A DNA stretch of 64,000 bases from NCBI RefSeq assembly GCF_000294655.1, contig NZ_CAHP01000014.1, forward strand, positions 329,801 through 393,800, in the 5' to 3' direction. Position 1 is the stretch's first letter; every line of letters starts with the position of its first letter. Shown piece after piece: positions 51,792 to 61,636 of the stretch. The position numbers and the translations under genes are program-made. Below the pieces are notes generated by a model, which saw nothing but the letters and a program-made list of their open reading frames with translations, made no database searches and had not been told where the DNA came from. This stretch comes from Magnetospirillum molischianum DSM 120 (lineage in GTDB: Bacteria > Pseudomonadota > Alphaproteobacteria > Rhodospirillales > Magnetospirillaceae).

Positions 51792-52826
51792 TTACTTCTT
51801 GATCGTCAGAGGGGTCGCCAGCTCAGGATAATCCTTCAGCTGAGAGACACCCAACAGGGGCTTGAAGACACCCTGGTGGCAAGTGGTGCAATTGACCTTC
51901 GGAGCGTCGCCCAGAGCACCCAGACGGTTCGCCGGCAGGATCGAAGCCAACGGATCGAGGTAGGTGTTATTCAGCTCACGGACATGACGGATGGCGTACC
52001 ACGCCACCGCGCGCTGCGGCGAGCTCTGGTTCCACTCGGTGAAGGACCGGGTGTTATGGCAATAGGTGCAATTCACCCCGAGACCATCGGAGATGTGCGC
52101 CATGACGCCATAGGTCCATTCAGCCTGCATAATCGACTTACGCGCACCGGCATCCCGCTGGGGAAGAGCGGTCTGGGAAATGACGCGCAGATCGTTGGCT
52201 TCCTTCAGGAACGGCGTGAAGATGTCGTACGGAAGGGAGGTGTAGCCAACAACCGCCGCGGCTTTGTTCTGGCCATTGGGGGCCTGAGCATAGCCAGAAG
52301 CATGGCTGAGGTTCGGCTCGGTGAACCAGACATAGCTGGGAACCGGCTGACCACGGTGGCAGGTGTAGCAAGTCACGCCAGTGTTGGCGACGTGGGACTT
52401 GAACTTAGTGTTGATGGTACCGACCATCTCAAGCATCCGACGGGCCACCACTTTGGTGTAGACCTCGTCGGAAGCCATATCTTCCGGGTTGTGGCAGTAG
52501 TTGCAGCCTGCATCCGGCGACACCCAATTGGTGATCGCCATCATCAAGCGGTCAAACTCAGCCTTATCGAGATCGCCCAGGACCGTCAGGTTCTTGTAGC
52601 CGACCGAAGCCTTTTCGCCTTCGAGATCGACCGCAGGAATCACTTCAGGAGCCTGATTGGCAGCGGTGAGACGGGTGTAGGCGCGATCCTGGTACGACTG
52701 GATCTGGCCGGTCCCGCGATAACCGCGCTGGACGCTGTCAAGAGGCGGAGTGGTGAAAGTGGTAGCGACGAACACCGCACCGACAATGGCGGTAAGCCCG
52801 ACTACAGCGGAAAATCCGAGTCTCAT
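51792..52826 (-). CDS. pufC: Reaction-centre tetraheme cytochrome c subunit
   Basis: Periplasmic electron donor to the photo-oxidised special pair. The 344 residues contain four CxxCH haem sites: CNYCH, CYTCH, CTYCH and CTTCH, in that order. The N-terminus ([20 protein letters not shown]) is a hydrophobic signal or anchor without a lipobox cysteine, so the protein is probably held by an uncleaved helix rather than by a lipid, unlike Blastochloris. The ATG overlaps the pufM stop by 4 nt (ATGA). It is the last puf gene. Presence of pufC, absent in Rhodospirillum rubrum and Rhodobacter, is a useful taxonomic marker. Confidence 0.97.
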   Translation of the reverse strand: MRLGFSAVVGLTAIVGAVFVATTFTTPPLDSVQRGYRGTGQIQSYQDRAYTRLTAANQAPEVIPAVDLEGEKASVGYKNLTVLGDLDKAEFDRLMMAITNWVSPDAGCNYCHNPEDMASDEVYTKVVARRMLEMVGTINTKFKSHVANTGVTCYTCHRGQPVPSYVWFTEPNLSHASGYAQAPNGQNKAAAVVGYTSLPYDIFTPFLKEANDLRVISQTALPQRDAGARKSIMQAEWTYGVMAHISDGLGVNCTYCHNTRSFTEWNQSSPQRAVAWYAIRHVRELNNTYLDPLASILPANRLGALGDAPKVNCTTCHQGVFKPLLGVSQLKDYPELATPLTIKK

Positions 52827-53800
52827 TGCGGCACTCCCGAGATCAGGGCCGGATCCGTGACTGGCGGGAATACCGGCGGATAGGACGGAGCAACACCGTG
52901 CTTGACGGCCCACAGATACCAGTTGTCAACGACGGTGCCGGTCAAAAGGATGCCAATGCCCGCAGTAATCACGGTCAGAACGGCGAACCAGTAGCCCCAG
53001 CGATGGAAAGACTCGATCGTCGCATTGAAACCGATCTGCCAGCGCCAGAACAGCATCGCACGCTCAACCGCGGTGCCGCGGTCAACGATCTGCTCGATCT
53101 CGCGATCGCCGCCGTAACGGCTGACAGCAAGAAGAGTGCCGGCATGCATGGCGAACAGAACCGCCGAACCATAGAGGAAGGCGATCGACAGCATGTGGAA
53201 CGGATTGTAGTAGAGGTTACCGAAGCGGATCGAAATCGCCGCGGTCCAGTCGAGATGCGGGAAAATGCCGAACGGGACACCTTCGCCCCAGCTACCCATC
53301 AGGATCGGGCGGAAGAAGCCCAGAACCAGATAGAAGAAGATCGCCGCGGCGAACGCCCACGAAACGTGGGTGCCCAGGCCCAGGGCCTTAGCGCGGGTGT
53401 ACATACGAGCCCACCAGAGCAGGATCGAAGCGGTCAGGAAGAAACCGGTGATGAGCCACCAGCCACCCTCGGCCAGCGGCGGGAAGGACAGGCCGTACAC
53501 CGGCAGCGGCGGCTCAAGCGCCAGCCAGAAGAACTGGCGGACGAACTGAATCCAGTCCCAGTTCACCTGGGCCAGGAAGTTAAGGCCGACGACGGCTGCG
53601 GCAATACCAAAGCAAATGGCCGAGGCAAGGCCAAGGCCACCCAGATAAATCGGGCCGATCTGCGCGTTGCCGATCTTACCGGCCCAGTAGCTGAAAATGG
53701 GCTGCCCGAAACGATCATCCGTGTCCGGCGGCAACGGCACGCCCGGATAAGTCTCACCGCGAATTTGCACGCGGTTGAAGATATTCTGATATTCGGTCAT
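52823..53800 (-). CDS. pufM: Photosynthetic reaction centre M subunit
   Basis: Core membrane subunit binding the special pair and quinone A. The 325 residues have five membrane helices and the family features [24 protein letters not shown] and [25 protein letters not shown], with the His ligands of bacteriochlorophyll and iron in the HMLSIA and AMHAG segments. ATG 53800 ([15 protein letters not shown]) is preceded by AAGGTGA at 5 nt; a GTG three codons earlier is part of that site. It follows pufL by 15 nt. Confidence 0.98.
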   Translation of the reverse strand: MTEYQNIFNRVQIRGETYPGVPLPPDTDDRFGQPIFSYWAGKIGNAQIGPIYLGGLGLASAICFGIAAAVVGLNFLAQVNWDWIQFVRQFFWLALEPPLPVYGLSFPPLAEGGWWLITGFFLTASILLWWARMYTRAKALGLGTHVSWAFAAAIFFYLVLGFFRPILMGSWGEGVPFGIFPHLDWTAAISIRFGNLYYNPFHMLSIAFLYGSAVLFAMHAGTLLAVSRYGGDREIEQIVDRGTAVERAMLFWRWQIGFNATIESFHRWGYWFAVLTVITAGIGILLTGTVVDNWYLWAVKHGVAPSYPPVFPPVTDPALISGVPQ

Positions 53801-53815
53801 TACGGTCACCTTGCG

Positions 53816-54640
53816 TTAGCGCCAGACGGGCAGATTGAGCCACCAGCCCCACCACTCGGGCCACCCACGCGCCCAGAAGGGCCCGCTGATCACGATGCAC
53901 ACCGCGCTCCAGAAGGCAGCGGAAATGGCAAGAAACAGGCCCAGGCGGTGAATGCCCAGGGCGCCGATCGAATAGCCAACCGCATCACGGAAGAAGGTGT
54001 CTTCGTGTTCGGCCGTCTTGATCTGCTCACCCTTGCCCGGATTGGTCGCGGACAGGATGATACCGCCGTGCATTGCCAGCGCCAGCGCCGTCGTAAAGAA
54101 GAAGCTGATCGCGATCATATGCGCGGGATTGTAGTGGAAGTGCAGGAACTGGTAGCCAACGTTCGACACCCAGTCGAGGTGGCTCATAATTCCATAGGGG
54201 AAACCGAAGCCCCAGGCGCCCATCAGAACAGGGCGAATCACAACCAGAGTTACATAAGCCAGAATCGCGAAACTGAACGCGAACGGGACATGAAGGCCCA
54301 TCCCGAGCTTCCGAGCGATTTCCACCTGACGCAGCGCCCAAGAAACAAAGGCGCCAATCGCGCAAATGGTGATGAACTGCCAAAGGCCGCCTTCATTCAG
54401 CGGCGCGAAAGCCAGTCCATAGCTAAGATCAGGAGGGGCGATGCTGATCTGCCACAGGTTCCACGTGGGTCCCTGTGAAGCGCCTAACACGATGAGGGCG
54501 ACGCCGAGCAAGGTGAAGAAAGCAGCAGTCACCCCGAACAACCCGACGTAAAACGGCCCCACCCAAAAATCGAACAGATCGCCGCCCACCAGCGTCCCCC
54601 CTCGGACGCGGTATTTCTTCTCGAAACTGAGCATCGCCAT
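53816..54640 (-). CDS. pufL: Photosynthetic reaction centre L subunit
   Basis: Partner of PufM; together they hold the electron-transfer cofactors. The 274 residues begin [20 protein letters not shown], the canonical PufL start, and contain [33 protein letters not shown] and [20 protein letters not shown] with the His ligands, and EHEDTFFRD near the quinone-B site. ATG 54640 has AGGGTGG 8 nt upstream; a start four codons earlier is not favoured. About 120 nt with two hairpins separate it from pufA. Confidence 0.98.
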   Translation of the reverse strand: MAMLSFEKKYRVRGGTLVGGDLFDFWVGPFYVGLFGVTAAFFTLLGVALIVLGASQGPTWNLWQISIAPPDLSYGLAFAPLNEGGLWQFITICAIGAFVSWALRQVEIARKLGMGLHVPFAFSFAILAYVTLVVIRPVLMGAWGFGFPYGIMSHLDWVSNVGYQFLHFHYNPAHMIAISFFFTTALALAMHGGIILSATNPGKGEQIKTAEHEDTFFRDAVGYSIGALGIHRLGLFLAISAAFWSAVCIVISGPFWARGWPEWWGWWLNLPVWR

Positions 54641-54666
54641 GTTGAAGTCCACCCTTTAGAGAGGGA

Positions 54667-54685
54667 GCGAGGATCGGTTCCTCGC
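54667..54685 (-). other. Hairpin just upstream of pufL
   Basis: GCGAGGA and TCCTCGC form a perfect 7-bp stem with a 5-nt loop 27 nt before pufL. With the longer hairpin at 54711-54749 it makes up the pufA-pufL spacer. Confidence 0.6.
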
Positions 54686-54710
54686 CGCCTCGCCTGAACA
54701 TTGCCAGCTT

Positions 54711-54749
54711 TGGGCTAGGGGTGAACGATGCTGTTCATTCCCTAGCCCA
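54711..54749 (-). other. Large intercistronic hairpin between pufA and pufL
   Basis: TGGGCTAGGG and CCCTAGCCCA pair perfectly, with an inner GAAC/GTTC stem. In Rhodobacter a hairpin at this position stabilises the pufBA mRNA, so that LH1 is made in excess over the reaction centre; the same role is inferred here. Confidence 0.8.
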
Positions 54750-54757
54750 CGCCACTG

Positions 54758-54943
54758 CTACTTCGCCGGCACCGGAAGGGTCTGCTGGACCACGGATCCA
54801 TGCGCAACCCGAGCGCCGTCAAGCCAGTTGAACCGATCGGTGCTGAGCAACAAGAAGTGGATCAGCAGACCGAGAACGGTCAGGAACACGAACAACGCAG
54901 TGAGAGCCCTTCTCGGATCATAGAGCGTCCAAATCTTCCACAT
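54758..54943 (-). CDS. pufA: LH1 light-harvesting alpha polypeptide
   Basis: Single-span antenna peptide of 61 residues. The cytoplasmic start [14 protein letters not shown] is typical of LH1-alpha, and His29 in [12 protein letters not shown] is the bacteriochlorophyll ligand. The C-terminus [13 protein letters not shown] lies in the periplasm. It follows pufB by 15 nt. Confidence 0.98.
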   Translation of the reverse strand: MWKIWTLYDPRRALTALFVFLTVLGLLIHFLLLSTDRFNWLDGARVAHGSVVQQTLPVPAK

Positions 54944-54958
54944 TTTACGTAGCCTCCA

Positions 54959-55189
54959 TTAGACCAGGGTCGAGAGAACCGACTGCGCGGTGGCGGTAGC
55001 GTTATCAAGCAACGCGTAGCCCTTAGCGCTCGGCAACCAGGGGCGCCACTTCCAAGCGAGGAAGTGCGCGACGATGGCGACTACGATGAAGGAGATGAAG
55101 CTCGTCACGAAGATGCCGTGGAACTCCTGCGCTTCTGACTCAGACAGACCAGACAAGGTCCCGCCTCCTCTTTCTAATGAGTTAGCCAT
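54959..55189 (-). CDS. pufB: LH1 light-harvesting beta polypeptide
   Basis: Single-span antenna peptide of 76 residues. [18 protein letters not shown] sequence ([16 protein letters not shown]) precedes the helix, with His42 as bacteriochlorophyll ligand in [15 protein letters not shown]. The C-terminal extension ([23 protein letters not shown]) is about 20 residues longer than in many LH1-beta peptides. AGGGAG lies upstream of the ATG. No pufQ lies between it and bchZ. Confidence 0.97.
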   Translation of the reverse strand: MANSLERGGGTLSGLSESEAQEFHGIFVTSFISFIVVAIVAHFLAWKWRPWLPSAKGYALLDNATATAQSVLSTLV

Positions 55190-55210
55190 TTAATTGAACT
55201 CCCTAAGACA

Positions 55211-55244
55211 GGCCTTCCGGCCATAACCGCCTCTCCCCAGGCGG
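55211..55244 (-). other. Hairpins in the bchZ-pufB spacer
   Basis: CCGCCT/AGGCGG (arms 55227-55232 and 55239-55244) and GGCC/GGCC (55211-55222) form two small stems 22-55 nt upstream of pufB. They could mark mRNA processing between bch and puf segments. Confidence 0.4.
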
Positions 55245-55296
55245 CGGGGCATGCCGTCGCGCGAACGCGGCGGCAAAACGTGTTTCGTATCGCAGC

Positions 55297-56757
55297 TTAT
55301 GCCGCCCGTCCCGCGCCGATAGCGGCAAGCGAGGCGGACACATCGGCCGCTGTGACCCGTTCTCGTCCGGCGATCCGCACCTCGTGCTCAACGCTGTCGC
55401 GGAGCCTCTTGGTGGCGGAAATACGCAAGAGAAACGGTTCTGTCTCCACATACGCCTCAAGCAAACGACTTGCGTCGTCGTCCCAGGGCAAAGCATCCAT
55501 TCGGGTCAGGCGCGACAGGGTCGATTCAACCTTATCAAGCTCCGTCCCCAGCGGCAGGATATGAAACAGCGCATCGAACAGCGCGTTACAGAACTCCTGG
55601 ACCACATAAGTAGCCCCACTATAACCCATAAAAGGGGTTCCGGTCGAGCGCCTGACGATAGCTCCCGGAAAAGAAGCTGGAATATACATTGAACGCAGCC
55701 CTAACTCGGCCGCATACATCCGCTCATTATACGAACCGTACAGGACCAGAGGAGGGTGAGCCTTCATCGTATCCCGTACCGTCTGGTTATCTGGCTTCAC
55801 CCCAGCCTTGCGACCGATGGCGAAAGCACAGGGCATACCCAGTTCACCTTCGAGAAAACCCCGCAATCCTTTGGCATAGGTCTCAGTGGCGACGATACCG
55901 AATGAGGCGGTCGCGAAAAAGTCCTGCGTTACGCTACGCCACAGATCCCACACCGGCTTTAGCGTGGTGTGCTTTTCCTGTTCGATGAACGGCTCTGGAT
56001 CGAGACCAGTCAGTTCCCCCAACTTGGTCAGGAACGCGGTCGTCGAGAACACCCCGATCGGCGCCTGAAGATAGGGCCGCCCCAGTTCCTCACACAACTT
56101 ACGACCGAACTCACGATACATCACGACATTGACGTCAGCATCGGCAAGCCGCTTGATGTCGTCAACATGAGTCCCCAGCGGGAACACCAGATTGACCTCA
56201 CAGCCGATGCCTTCGACCAAACGCCGGATTTCAGCCAGATCGGACGGCATGTTGAAGGTGCCATACATCGGGCCGATGATATTGACCCGAGGCTTCTCAC
56301 CGTCTGCCCGCACCCGTGGTTTGGCGCTGGCTTTCTTGGCCCCGAACTGGGTCCACAACCAGTAGATCGCACGATCAGCAGCCTGCCACTGGTCGTCATC
56401 GATCGTGCGCGGGATGAACCGCAGCAGATTCGACCCTTCGGGGGTTACTCCGCCGCCGATCATTTCGGCGATCGAGCCGGTCAATACAACCGCCGGCATC
56501 GACTGGTCCTGAGTGGCACTGGCGCGGCGCAACGCATCCTCGGTGCCGCTCATCGTCAGTTGCTCTTCCGACAGCCCCGTGACGACGATAGGCAGTTCAT
56601 GCGGAGGCAACGCGTCGGTGTAGTGCAATACCGCCGTCACCGGCAGATTTTCACAGCCGACAGGTCCGTCGATCACCAGCCGCAAGCCGCGCACAGCGGC
56701 AAAGGCATAGACCGCACCCCAATAACCGCCAGCCCGGTCGAGATCAAGAACGAGCAT
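55297..56757 (-). CDS. bchZ: Chlorophyllide a reductase subunit Z
   Basis: One half of the catalytic component of chlorophyllide a oxidoreductase, a nitrogenase-like enzyme that reduces ring B on the way to bacteriochlorophyll. The 486 residues begin [20 protein letters not shown] and include Cys35 ([11 protein letters not shown]), a cluster-ligand position, plus [15 protein letters not shown]. The C-terminal part carries the domain typical of light-independent reductase B-like subunits. It starts 2 nt after the bchY stop and is followed by pufB. Confidence 0.97.
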   Translation of the reverse strand: MLVLDLDRAGGYWGAVYAFAAVRGLRLVIDGPVGCENLPVTAVLHYTDALPPHELPIVVTGLSEEQLTMSGTEDALRRASATQDQSMPAVVLTGSIAEMIGGGVTPEGSNLLRFIPRTIDDDQWQAADRAIYWLWTQFGAKKASAKPRVRADGEKPRVNIIGPMYGTFNMPSDLAEIRRLVEGIGCEVNLVFPLGTHVDDIKRLADADVNVVMYREFGRKLCEELGRPYLQAPIGVFSTTAFLTKLGELTGLDPEPFIEQEKHTTLKPVWDLWRSVTQDFFATASFGIVATETYAKGLRGFLEGELGMPCAFAIGRKAGVKPDNQTVRDTMKAHPPLVLYGSYNERMYAAELGLRSMYIPASFPGAIVRRSTGTPFMGYSGATYVVQEFCNALFDALFHILPLGTELDKVESTLSRLTRMDALPWDDDASRLLEAYVETEPFLLRISATKRLRDSVEHEVRIAGRERVTAADVSASLAAIGAGRAA

Positions 56758-56759
56758 GG

Positions 56760-58193
56760 TTACGCCCTCCCCTTGCCGGACAGGGGCGTATTCGGACCAT
56801 AGCCAGTAGCGGCCCCGGTTCCGACTTTATCGAAGAACTCAACCATCCGGGCGAAACGCGCCTTGCCCTGAGCCTGGGCGGCGACGATACCCGCGATCGA
56901 TCCAGCACCAGCCGGTCCAAACAGCGGCCGCGCTGAAACCATGTTCGTAAAGTACAGCGCCGGAATCGCCATCTCCTTCGCGTGTTGCACAAGCGGCGTG
57001 GTTCCAAGCGCAAGGTCGGGGCGCGCGTCGCGCATCGCCGCAATATCCTGTTCCAGCGAGGCGCGGAACTGGACATGAACGCCCTTTGCCGCCAGCCACT
57101 CGCGATCGGCCTCATTCCACGGCGTCCGCGGCGTTGCGGTCCCAACGTAGGGAACCTCAGCTCCAGCCTCGACCATCAACCGAGCCACCAAAAGTTCGGA
57201 CCCTTCATAGCCCGACACGGTTACCCGTGCCTTGATCGGATGGGCGTCGAGTGCGGCACGAATTGCGGGCAAAGCCCGATCCTTTGCTGCGTCGATCAGT
57301 TTGTCGCTGATTCCGACCGCCTTACCAATTCCCTCCAGCCACGCCGCCGTCCCTTCCAGCCCGACCGGGCCGGACCCGACGATGGGACGACCGGCGGTCT
57401 GAAACTCACGCACCGAAGCGGTGTAGAAGGGATGGATCGCCGCCACCGCCACGCAATCGAGCGACGCGTAAAGATCGCGCCATTCCCGCGACGGCAATTG
57501 CGGCGCCACAGCCAACCCCATCGGGGCCAGTAGACCACCGATAACAACCGGATCGGCCGGGAACAATTCACCGATCAAAGAGACCGTCGGCATCCCTGCG
57601 ATGCCACCGCGAGGCATTGCCACCGGGCCGGATTCGGCTTCGAGGCGGGCATAGCGCAACATCGCACCGGCCAGGACGTCCTTTGCCTCGGCGTGGGTCG
57701 GCACCCCAAAGCCGGGAACCTCGATGGTGATGATGCGAACGCCGTCGATTTGCTTAGGCAGAAGTTCGAGCGGCACGCCCGATGCCGTCGGAACACAGAG
57801 ATTGATGACGATGACCGTATCGACCTGCTCCGGCCGGGCCATCTGATAGACCGCTTGCCGAACATCCTCGAACACCTGACCACGGACCAGAGTCTCGGAA
57901 TCGAACGGCACATAGCCGACGGTACGCCGTGCTCCGTAGAAATGCGACGTGAAGGACAGACCGTAGACGCAACAGCCGGAACCGACCAGAATCGAAGCCG
58001 TCCGCCGCATCCGCAGGCCGACACGCAATGCGCCGAAAGCCGGACACATCGTCTGGGGCTGATCGTGCGGCCCCTTGGGATAGTCGCTCGCCAGCCGCGC
58101 CTTCACCGAGTCCGCCACCCCGCTGCCGGTGCAGCCAGCCGCAATCGGCGCGTCGCCTTTGGCCGGAGGAGGAACGAGGGTGGATGACGACAT
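56760..58193 (-). CDS. bchY: Chlorophyllide a reductase subunit Y
   Basis: Second half of the catalytic component with BchZ. The 477 residues contain Cys50 ([12 protein letters not shown]) and Cys74/75 ([12 protein letters not shown]), expected cluster ligands, and [18 protein letters not shown] 58193 ([10 protein letters not shown]) is taken because AGGAG lies upstream and the frame beyond is inside bchX; it begins 14 nt after the bchX stop. Length is normal. Confidence 0.96.
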   Translation of the reverse strand: MSSSTLVPPPAKGDAPIAAGCTGSGVADSVKARLASDYPKGPHDQPQTMCPAFGALRVGLRMRRTASILVGSGCCVYGLSFTSHFYGARRTVGYVPFDSETLVRGQVFEDVRQAVYQMARPEQVDTVIVINLCVPTASGVPLELLPKQIDGVRIITIEVPGFGVPTHAEAKDVLAGAMLRYARLEAESGPVAMPRGGIAGMPTVSLIGELFPADPVVIGGLLAPMGLAVAPQLPSREWRDLYASLDCVAVAAIHPFYTASVREFQTAGRPIVGSGPVGLEGTAAWLEGIGKAVGISDKLIDAAKDRALPAIRAALDAHPIKARVTVSGYEGSELLVARLMVEAGAEVPYVGTATPRTPWNEADREWLAAKGVHVQFRASLEQDIAAMRDARPDLALGTTPLVQHAKEMAIPALYFTNMVSARPLFGPAGAGSIAGIVAAQAQGKARFARMVEFFDKVGTGAATGYGPNTPLSGKGRA

Positions 58194-58206
58194 CAGAAAG
58201 CGGCTC

Positions 58207-59208
58207 CTAGGGGGTTTCGTAAATGATTTCGAGCGACGGCTTGTTGGCCGCCAATTCGCCACCCATATCCTCGGCGGTGGCGGGCACGAGAACCACGTCG
58301 CGGCCGACAGCGTCACCCTTGAACAGATTGAGGAGGCCTTCCTGGGACAGCGGCGTGGGTTGAATCGGCGGAGCCACATCGACTTGATCGGCCAGGGCCG
58401 CGAACAGCGGACCCCACTCGCCGTCTGGCTGCGCGACGATTTCATACGCGGCAGACAAGCGGCGGATGCCATCATTGGCCGGAATGGTCGCAAGGATCGG
58501 AATCCCGACCTGCTGGGCAAAAGCCTGCGCCTCGCCAGTGCCGTCATCCTTGTTAATGACGATCCCGGCCACGCCGACATTGCCGCCGAGGCGACGGAAA
58601 TATTCAACCGCCGAACAGACATTGTTGGCGACGTAAAGGGATTGCAGGTCGTTGGCGCCGACGACGATCACTTTCTGGCACATGTCGCGCGAGATCGGCA
58701 GACCGAAACCGCCACAGACGACATCGCCCAGGAAATCGAGCAGAACGTAATCGAAATCCCAGTCGTGGAAGCCCAACTTTTCGAGAATTTCGAAACCGTG
58801 AATGATGCCGCGCCCGCCGCAGCCGCGACCAACTTCAGGCCCGCCCAGTTCCATCGCGAAAACGCCATCGCGCTTGAAACAGACATCCCCGATCTTCACT
58901 TCCTCTCCGGCCTGCTTCTTGCGGGCCGAGGTCTCGATGATTGTGGGAGTCGCACGACCGCCGAACAACAGCGACGTCGTATCGCTCTTCGGATCACAGC
59001 CGATCAGCAGAACCTTCTTACCGCGCTGAGCCATCATGTAAGAGAGGTTGGCGAGCGTGAAGCTCTTGCCGATACCACCCTTGCCATAGATCGCGATGAT
59101 CTGGGTCTTCGGAGCCGCTCTGGCTCCATCGCCAGGCTGCGCCCCCGGTGTCGGCTGAGTCGAACCTCCCTTTCCGGCAGGAGGAACGCCATCAAGCGGC
59201 GCGGTCAT
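58207..59208 (-). CDS. bchX: Chlorophyllide a reductase iron protein subunit X
   Basis: NifH-like ATPase that passes electrons to BchYZ. The 333 residues have a Pro/Gly-rich N-terminal extension, P-loop GKGGIGKS at 42-49, switch GCDPKSDTTSLLFGG, and the two cluster cysteines in VGRGCGGRGI and DVVCGGFGLPI. ATG 59208 (MTAPLDGVPP) overlaps the bchC stop by 4 nt (ATGA), which fixes the start over the earlier in-frame one at 59223. Confidence 0.97.
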   Translation of the reverse strand: MTAPLDGVPPAGKGGSTQPTPGAQPGDGARAAPKTQIIAIYGKGGIGKSFTLANLSYMMAQRGKKVLLIGCDPKSDTTSLLFGGRATPTIIETSARKKQAGEEVKIGDVCFKRDGVFAMELGGPEVGRGCGGRGIIHGFEILEKLGFHDWDFDYVLLDFLGDVVCGGFGLPISRDMCQKVIVVGANDLQSLYVANNVCSAVEYFRRLGGNVGVAGIVINKDDGTGEAQAFAQQVGIPILATIPANDGIRRLSAAYEIVAQPDGEWGPLFAALADQVDVAPPIQPTPLSQEGLLNLFKGDAVGRDVVLVPATAEDMGGELAANKPSLEIIYETP

Positions 59209-60143
59209 GAGCAAGCTCCCCAATTAAGAATCATCTTCAGGCAGGAAGCATCGCCGAACGCTGTCCGATACGCCTCTGCTGCCTGAGCTGCATCAAAGCG
59301 ATGTGTGATGAGCCCGTCAAGCGAGAGCTTGCCCTCACGGATCAAAGCCAGCACTGCCGGCATGTCGGGACCCCGCCATTCCGCAGCAATCCGCAACCGC
59401 GCCTCGCGCATAAAGGCCGGAGGAAAGGCGAAGCTGATCGGCTCGTGATAGAACCCGGCGAGCACAATCTCGCCCCCTGGAGCAAGGCGACCGATCAGAG
59501 TATCGAGGAGCTTGGCGTCCCCGCTGACATCATAAATCGAGCGGTAATCCTGGCGGGTGTCTTCGGACGGCGCGATCACCGTATAGCCCTCGGCTCCGCT
59601 GGCACGGTCGGGATTCCGCTCCCACACCACCGGAGATCCACCCCGCGCCACCGCGATCCGCGCCAGCAAACGACCCAAAACGCCATGCCCGATGATGAGT
59701 TCGGGCGCCCGCGCCCCATCGGCGGCCACCGCATGATATGCCGTCGCCGCGAGGGCCAGCAGAACTCCCTGCTCGCCCAGAGATTCGTCAACGGAGTGAA
59801 CCCGCGCACCGGGCACCACGACCCGCGCCGCAGCGCCGCCAAACAGGCCACGCACATCGCCGAAACAGCGGGCACCGGGAACGAACACGCGCTCGCCGAC
59901 CGTGCGACCGGAGGTCGGCCCCGCCTGGACGATACGACCAACCGATTCATAGCCGGGAACAAGAGGGTAACCCATGCCGGGGAATGGCGGCATCTTGCCC
60001 GTATAGAGCAGCCGCTCGGTGCCGGTGCTGATACCGCTCCATTCGATGTCAACGACGACATCCTCGTCGCCCGGAGGCGTCAAGTCGAGTCGGCTGAGCT
60101 CGAGGTGCTCAGGTTCCGTGAGCACTACGGCAATCGTGTTCAT
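59205..60143 (-). CDS. bchC: 3-hydroxyethyl bacteriochlorophyllide a dehydrogenase
   Basis: Oxidises the C3 hydroxyethyl group to acetyl, a late step of bacteriochlorophyll a synthesis. The 312 residues belong to the medium-chain dehydrogenase fold: WSGISTGTERLLYTG, PLVPGYESVGRIVQ, and a nucleotide-binding part with LIIGHGVLGRLLARIA. Length fits BchC. It is first of the bchCXYZ-puf run, with about 370 nt upstream to crtE. Confidence 0.95.
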   Translation of the reverse strand: MNTIAVVLTEPEHLELSRLDLTPPGDEDVVVDIEWSGISTGTERLLYTGKMPPFPGMGYPLVPGYESVGRIVQAGPTSGRTVGERVFVPGARCFGDVRGLFGGAAARVVVPGARVHSVDESLGEQGVLLALAATAYHAVAADGARAPELIIGHGVLGRLLARIAVARGGSPVVWERNPDRASGAEGYTVIAPSEDTRQDYRSIYDVSGDAKLLDTLIGRLAPGGEIVLAGFYHEPISFAFPPAFMREARLRIAAEWRGPDMPAVLALIREGKLSLDGLITHRFDAAQAAEAYRTAFGDASCLKMILNWGACS

Positions 60144-60515
60144 CCACTTCCCCCAGCGGATTCAAAACGGGTCGCTTCAACCCGGCGCCAGTGTATTCTG
60201 CCCGCCCAACGTGTCAATCGATTTCTACGACACCGGCCAAGGCCAAATCACCCCTCGCGGCCGCGATCTAAACACGACCTGAGCAATTAACAACTCTCTG
60301 ATTTAAAGACACAATCAGACGTAAGACCGCCACACGGCAAGCAGCGAAGGCCGCCAATCAAAAAGCGATCCATCTCCATCTTGAGCACGCTTAGGTAGAT
60401 TGTTTGTGACAACACAACATTGTCACAAAGGAATGCGCACCCAAGAAAAAACCCGCGAAAGTAACCAAATCGGTCACGGCTCGGAATGTCTCCCCCATTC
60501 CGAGCCGTGAATCGA
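60144..60515. promoter_or_regulatory. Region between crtE and bchC with operator-like repeats
   Basis: About 370 bp without a gene. Three symmetric elements stand out. A perfect 10-bp inverted repeat TTTGTGACAA/TTGTCACAAA (60403-60412 and 60420-60429, spacer CACAACA). A 7-bp repeat TCTGATT/AATCAGA (60297-60303 and 60313-60319). And TGT-N12-ACG at 60212-60229, one base from the PpsR/CrtJ consensus TGT-N12-ACA and about 70-85 bp upstream of bchC. The first may be a crtE terminator hairpin or an operator. The region probably holds the bch-puf promoter. Confidence 0.5.
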
Positions 60516-61382
60516 TCAGGCGGCGCGGCGCAGCTTCTTCGGCAGCAGGCTCGACACCTGCTGATGAATCATCGCCTGAAGAGCGGCTTGGCCCGGACAA
60601 TCCGGGATGGCGGCGATGGCGGCAGCAGACAGTTCGTCGAGACGACGCACCGCACCGGCCAGACCGAGCTGCAACGCGGCGCTGGGCCGGTCGTTGGCGC
60701 GATCCTGTCCGGTCGGCTTGCCGATTTCTTCCGGCTTTGCCGCGACATCGCGAATATCGTCCAGCACCTGATAGGCCTCGCCCAGCCGTTCGCCCAGGGC
60801 GCGCCACGCCTCGGGATCGGCCCCGGCGGCGGTGGCTCCGGCCATCGTCGCGGCGGCAAAAAGCGCACCGGTCTTCTGCTGGTGATATTCGGAGAGGTTG
60901 ATTTCGTCCTCGCACTCCCAGGCCTGCCCGGCAATGATCCCGGTGGGCGCACCGACCGAGCCGCCAACCATCAGCAGCAGCGGCGCAATCCGTTCGGGAT
61001 GGGCCGTACCGGCCCGCGCCAGTTGCTCGAACGCCACCACAATCAGGGCATCGCCGACCAACAGGGCCAGGGGTTCACCATAAGCATGGTGAACCGAGGC
61101 ACGCCCGCGACGCATCTCGGCATTGTCGAAACAGGGCATGTCGTCATGAACAAGCGAGGCGCAATGCAGCAACTCAATCGCCGCCGCCGTCGCGTCGGCC
61201 AGACCCGGCGCATCGTCACCGCAAGCAGCGGCAACTGCAAGGCACAACCGTGGACGAAGCCGAGACCCACCGGGAAACACCGCGTGCCGCACCGCTTCCG
61301 CCAGCCGGGGCGGGCATCCAGGCCCACTCATCCGCGACAGCGCCGTGGTCAGAGCCCCCTCGACCCGAGCCATGGCATCCAT
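60516..61382 (-). CDS. crtE: Geranylgeranyl diphosphate synthase
   Basis: Makes the C20 precursor of carotenoids and of the bacteriochlorophyll tail. The 288 residues contain the two Asp-rich motifs of trans-prenyltransferases: HDDMPCFDNAEMRRG near residues 77-90 and LDDIRD near 205-210, plus GSRLRPRLCLA and GKPTGQD. ATG 61382 follows GAGGGGGGG. It is divergent from crtC with 254 nt between starts and points towards bchC. crtF is not adjacent. Confidence 0.95.
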   Translation of the reverse strand: MDAMARVEGALTTALSRMSGPGCPPRLAEAVRHAVFPGGSRLRPRLCLAVAAACGDDAPGLADATAAAIELLHCASLVHDDMPCFDNAEMRRGRASVHHAYGEPLALLVGDALIVVAFEQLARAGTAHPERIAPLLLMVGGSVGAPTGIIAGQAWECEDEINLSEYHQQKTGALFAAATMAGATAAGADPEAWRALGERLGEAYQVLDDIRDVAAKPEEIGKPTGQDRANDRPSAALQLGLAGAVRRLDELSAAAIAAIPDCPGQAALQAMIHQQVSSLLPKKLRRAA

Positions 61383-61636
61383 GTTCCCCCCCTCTGTTAC
61401 AGGTTACCGAATGGTCATCCTTGGCAATATGTCAAATTCCTGAAGCGGATGGAAGCGGATCGAACCCACCATGCCTTCCCGCCATCCCCACATCGGCCAG
61501 CCGCATTTTTTTCCCGTGACAGGAGGGGCGAATTCGACGACACCTTCCTCCGGGGTCGGTCGCCTTCAGCGCTGACAAGGATGTCGTGCGCCCTGATGAG
61601 GCCACCCCACTGATGACGTCCGGGGGAGATCGACTT

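Noticed and set aside
52826..54478. 550-codon plus-strand open frame
   Set aside because: Antisense to pufM and pufL, whose identity is certain.
55190..55296. Possible pufQ in the bchZ-pufB spacer
   Set aside because: The spacer is only 107 nt and has no frame of the size or hydrophobicity of PufQ.
60212..60229. Assignment of a firm PpsR/CrtJ site
   Set aside because: The element is TGT-N12-ACG, one base from consensus, and single such sites arise by chance; it is mentioned only as tentative.
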